Shown one piece after another: positions 5,692 through 7,469 of a DNA stretch of 7,469 nucleotides (the first letter of the stretch is position 1; every line of letters starts with the position of its first letter). The translations under genes and the position numbers were made by a program. Below the pieces are notes generated by a model. It was given only the letters and a program-made list of their open reading frames with translations. It searched no databases and was not told where the DNA came from. Source of the stretch: an uncultured Rhodospirillales bacterium (GTDB taxonomy: Bacteria > Pseudomonadota > Alphaproteobacteria > Rhodospirillales > Defluviicoccaceae); NCBI GenBank assembly GCA_937127205.1, contig CAKZLS010000269.1, forward strand, positions 1 through 7,469, in the 5' to 3' direction.

Positions 5692-7469
5692 AGAGAAACA
5701 CTCTCCGGAAGCCGACCCGGCAGGGGATGGCGAGGCGTCCGTCATTTTCACACCATCCGGCCGGCGCGGTCAGTTTGCGGTGGGCACGCCGCTGCTTCAG
5801 GCCGCCCGCTCCCTGGGTGTCGACGTGGACTCAGTATGCGGTGGCCGATCCATTTGCGGCCGCTGTCAGGTGACCGTATCGAAAGGCGTGTTTGCAAAGC
5901 ACAACATCGTCTCACGCGCAGAGCACGTCTCGGGAGTTGGCGAGGCGGAAGCGCACTATGCGGCCAAGCGCGGCCTAGCGACCGGCCGGCGGCTATCCTG
6001 CCAGACCCGGATCCTGGGCGACCTGGTTGTCGACGTACCGCACGAAAGTCAGGTTCACCGACAGGTGGTGCGCAAACGCGCCGAAGTGCGCGAGATCGCC
6101 ACCGATCCGGTCATCAAGCTCCACTACGTGGAGGTGGAGCGGCCGGACATGCACGATCCATCGTCGGATCTGCGCAGGCTGGAGCGGGCACTTGAGGAAC
6201 AATGGGGGCTGACCGACCTGGTCTTTGACCCGCTGCTGCCGCGCACCGTTCAAGCCGCTTTGCGCAAGGGAGACTGGTCGGTGACGGTCGCCGTTCGTAA
6301 CGGCCGCCAACTGCTGGCGATCTGGCCCGGCTTTCGCGACACAGTCCATGGCCTTGCCATCGATGTGGGCTCGACAACCATCGCCGCGCATCTGTGCAAT
6401 CTCGAAACCGGCGACGTCGTCGGCGCGGCCGGTGCCATGAACCCGCAGATACGGCTCGGCGAGGATTTGATGAGCCGGGTGTCCTACATCATGATGAACC
6501 CGGGCGGCGACAGGGAGCTGACCGCGCTGGTTCGCGCCGCCCTCAACGACCTCGCGGTCGCGGTGGCCGCCGAGGCCGGCATCGTCACCGATGATATCCT
6601 GGAAGTCACTCTCGTTGGCAATCCGATCATGCACCATCTGGTTCTGGGGATCGACCCGACGGAACTGGGCGGCGCGCCGTTTGCCCTTGCCGTCGATCAC
6701 GGTCTCGACCTTCCCGCCCGCGACATCGGGTTCCACCTTCACCCCTGCGCCCGGACCTACATACTGCCCTGTATTGCCGGTCACGTGGGCGCCGATACCG
6801 CGGCCGTGCTGCTGTCGGAGGGACCGCATCTGCTCGACGAGATCTCGCTGGTGGTGGACGTGGGCACCAACGCCGAAATACTGCTGGGCAACCGCGATCG
6901 CTTGCTTGCCGCGTCAAGTCCAACGGGACCCGCCTTCGAGGGCGCCCAGATCAGCGCCGGCCAGCGCGCCGCGCCAGGGGCCGTTGAACGCGTGCGCATC
7001 GATCCCGCCACCCTGGAGCCGCGGTTCCGGGTAATCGGCTCGGAGCTTTGGTCGGACCAGGAGCGGTTTGCCGAGAGCATTGCGGGGATCGGCGTCGGCG
7101 GCATTTGCGGTTCCGGTATCATCGAGGCCATTGCCGAGATGTTCCTTGCCGGGATCATCACGGCCGACGGGCTGATCGATGGCGCGCTGACTTCCAGAAG
7201 CGATCGCGTGAGCGCCGATGGCCGCACCTTCTCTTACCGACTGTACGATGGCCCTCCTTCTATCGGCATTACCCAAGGCGACGTCCGCGCCATTCAGTTG
7301 GCCAAGGCGGCGCTCTATGCCGGTGCGCGATTATTGATGGATCGCCTGGGTGTGGACACGGTGGACCGCGTGGTGCTGGCCGGTGCCTTCGGCAGTCACA
7401 TCGACGTCAAGCACGCCATGGTTCTGGGCATGATCCCCGATTGCGATCTGGCTTATGTTTCGTCGGCCG
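5684..7469 (+). CDS. ASKHA/ferredoxin corrinoid reductive activator, 3'-truncated
   Basis: This is a cytoplasmic ATP-dependent reactivase of the RACo/RamQ type (DUF4445), which returns inactive Co(II) corrinoid to Co(I). From GTG 5684 the frame stays open to the window edge, giving 595 visible residues; by family length roughly 50-100 are missing. Residues about 19-110 form a [2Fe-2S] ferredoxin domain with Cys52, Cys58, Cys61 and Cys106 (C-x5-C-x2-C...C). A linker region follows at about 120-220. The ASKHA ATPase part has phosphate loop 1 at IDVGSTT (226-232), phosphate loop 2 at VDVGTN (391-396), SPTGPAFEGAQI just after it, GGICGSG (472-478) and AGAFGSH (566-572). It differs from RamA, which uses [4Fe-4S] clusters. 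The start overlaps the preceding gene by eight bases. Being last of the visible set and co-translated with the corrinoid protein's partners, it very likely serves the protein coded at 1521. The GTG start is less certain than the family. Confidence 0.93.
   Translation, partial: MPEEKHSPEADPAGDGEASVIFTPSGRRGQFAVGTPLLQAARSLGVDVDSVCGGRSICGRCQVTVSKGVFAKHNIVSRAEHVSGVGEAEAHYAAKRGLATGRRLSCQTRILGDLVVDVPHESQVHRQVVRKRAEVREIATDPVIKLHYVEVERPDMHDPSSDLRRLERALEEQWGLTDLVFDPLLPRTVQAALRKGDWSVTVAVRNGRQLLAIWPGFRDTVHGLAIDVGSTTIAAHLCNLETGDVVGAAGAMNPQIRLGEDLMSRVSYIMMNPGGDRELTALVRAALNDLAVAVAAEAGIVTDDILEVTLVGNPIMHHLVLGIDPTELGGAPFALAVDHGLDLPARDIGFHLHPCARTYILPCIAGHVGADTAAVLLSEGPHLLDEISLVVDVGTNAEILLGNRDRLLAASSPTGPAFEGAQISAGQRAAPGAVERVRIDPATLEPRFRVIGSELWSDQERFAESIAGIGVGGICGSGIIEAIAEMFLAGIITADGLIDGALTSRSDRVSADGRTFSYRLYDGPPSIGITQGDVRAIQLAKAALYAGARLLMDRLGVDTVDRVVLAGAFGSHIDVKHAMVLGMIPDCDLAYVSSA

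Noticed and set aside
4768..5751. Long minus-strand open frame (327 codons) opposite the pterin-binding methyltransferase
   Set aside because: It is a high-GC antisense shadow. The plus-strand frame has complete family motifs, and the minus-strand product is His/Gly/Arg-rich without a recognisable domain.
5993..6829. Minus-strand open frame opposite the activator gene
   Set aside because: The plus-strand frame carries the ferredoxin cysteines and ASKHA motifs throughout; the antisense frame is a compositional artefact.

Overview
The window is a GC-rich, fully plus-strand stretch with densely packed bacterial genes. Codon use, protein style and gene order suggest an alphaproteobacterium; this is inference from family resemblance, not a taxonomic search. 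No RNA genes, mobile elements or CRISPR arrays were seen.

Layout. Bases 1-1312 hold the 3' part of a BCCT-family transporter for betaine, carnitine or choline-type quaternary ammonium compounds; its N-terminus lies outside the window. A 208-base gap (1313-1520) follows and is rich in inverted repeats, including a long imperfect hairpin at 1336-1400. From 1521 to the right edge runs one very tight operon of seven genes, with overlaps or a 1-base gap at every junction: a methyltransferase-type corrinoid protein (1521-2234), a DUF1638 protein (2231-2881), a small 'virulence factor' domain protein with a TTG start (2850-3152), a cysteine-rich MTHFR C-terminal-domain protein resembling acetogen MetV (3154-3690), MetF-type methylenetetrahydrofolate reductase (3677-4777), a pterin-binding methyltetrahydrofolate:corrinoid methyltransferase (4774-5691) and an ASKHA/ferredoxin corrinoid-reactivation protein (5684 to beyond the right edge).

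How they fit together. The set is a corrinoid-dependent demethylation route of the kind known from quaternary-amine-using anaerobes. A substrate enters through the BCCT carrier. A substrate-specific methyltransferase, not present in this window and probably MttB-like, would put the methyl group on the Co(I) corrinoid protein. The pterin-binding enzyme moves it to tetrahydrofolate. The MetF plus cysteine-rich partner would oxidise methyl-THF to methylene-THF, and the ASKHA protein re-reduces corrinoid that has slipped to Co(II). DUF1638 and the small domain protein sit inside this operon with no known role, and they are the most novel part. The substrate cannot be deduced from this window alone.
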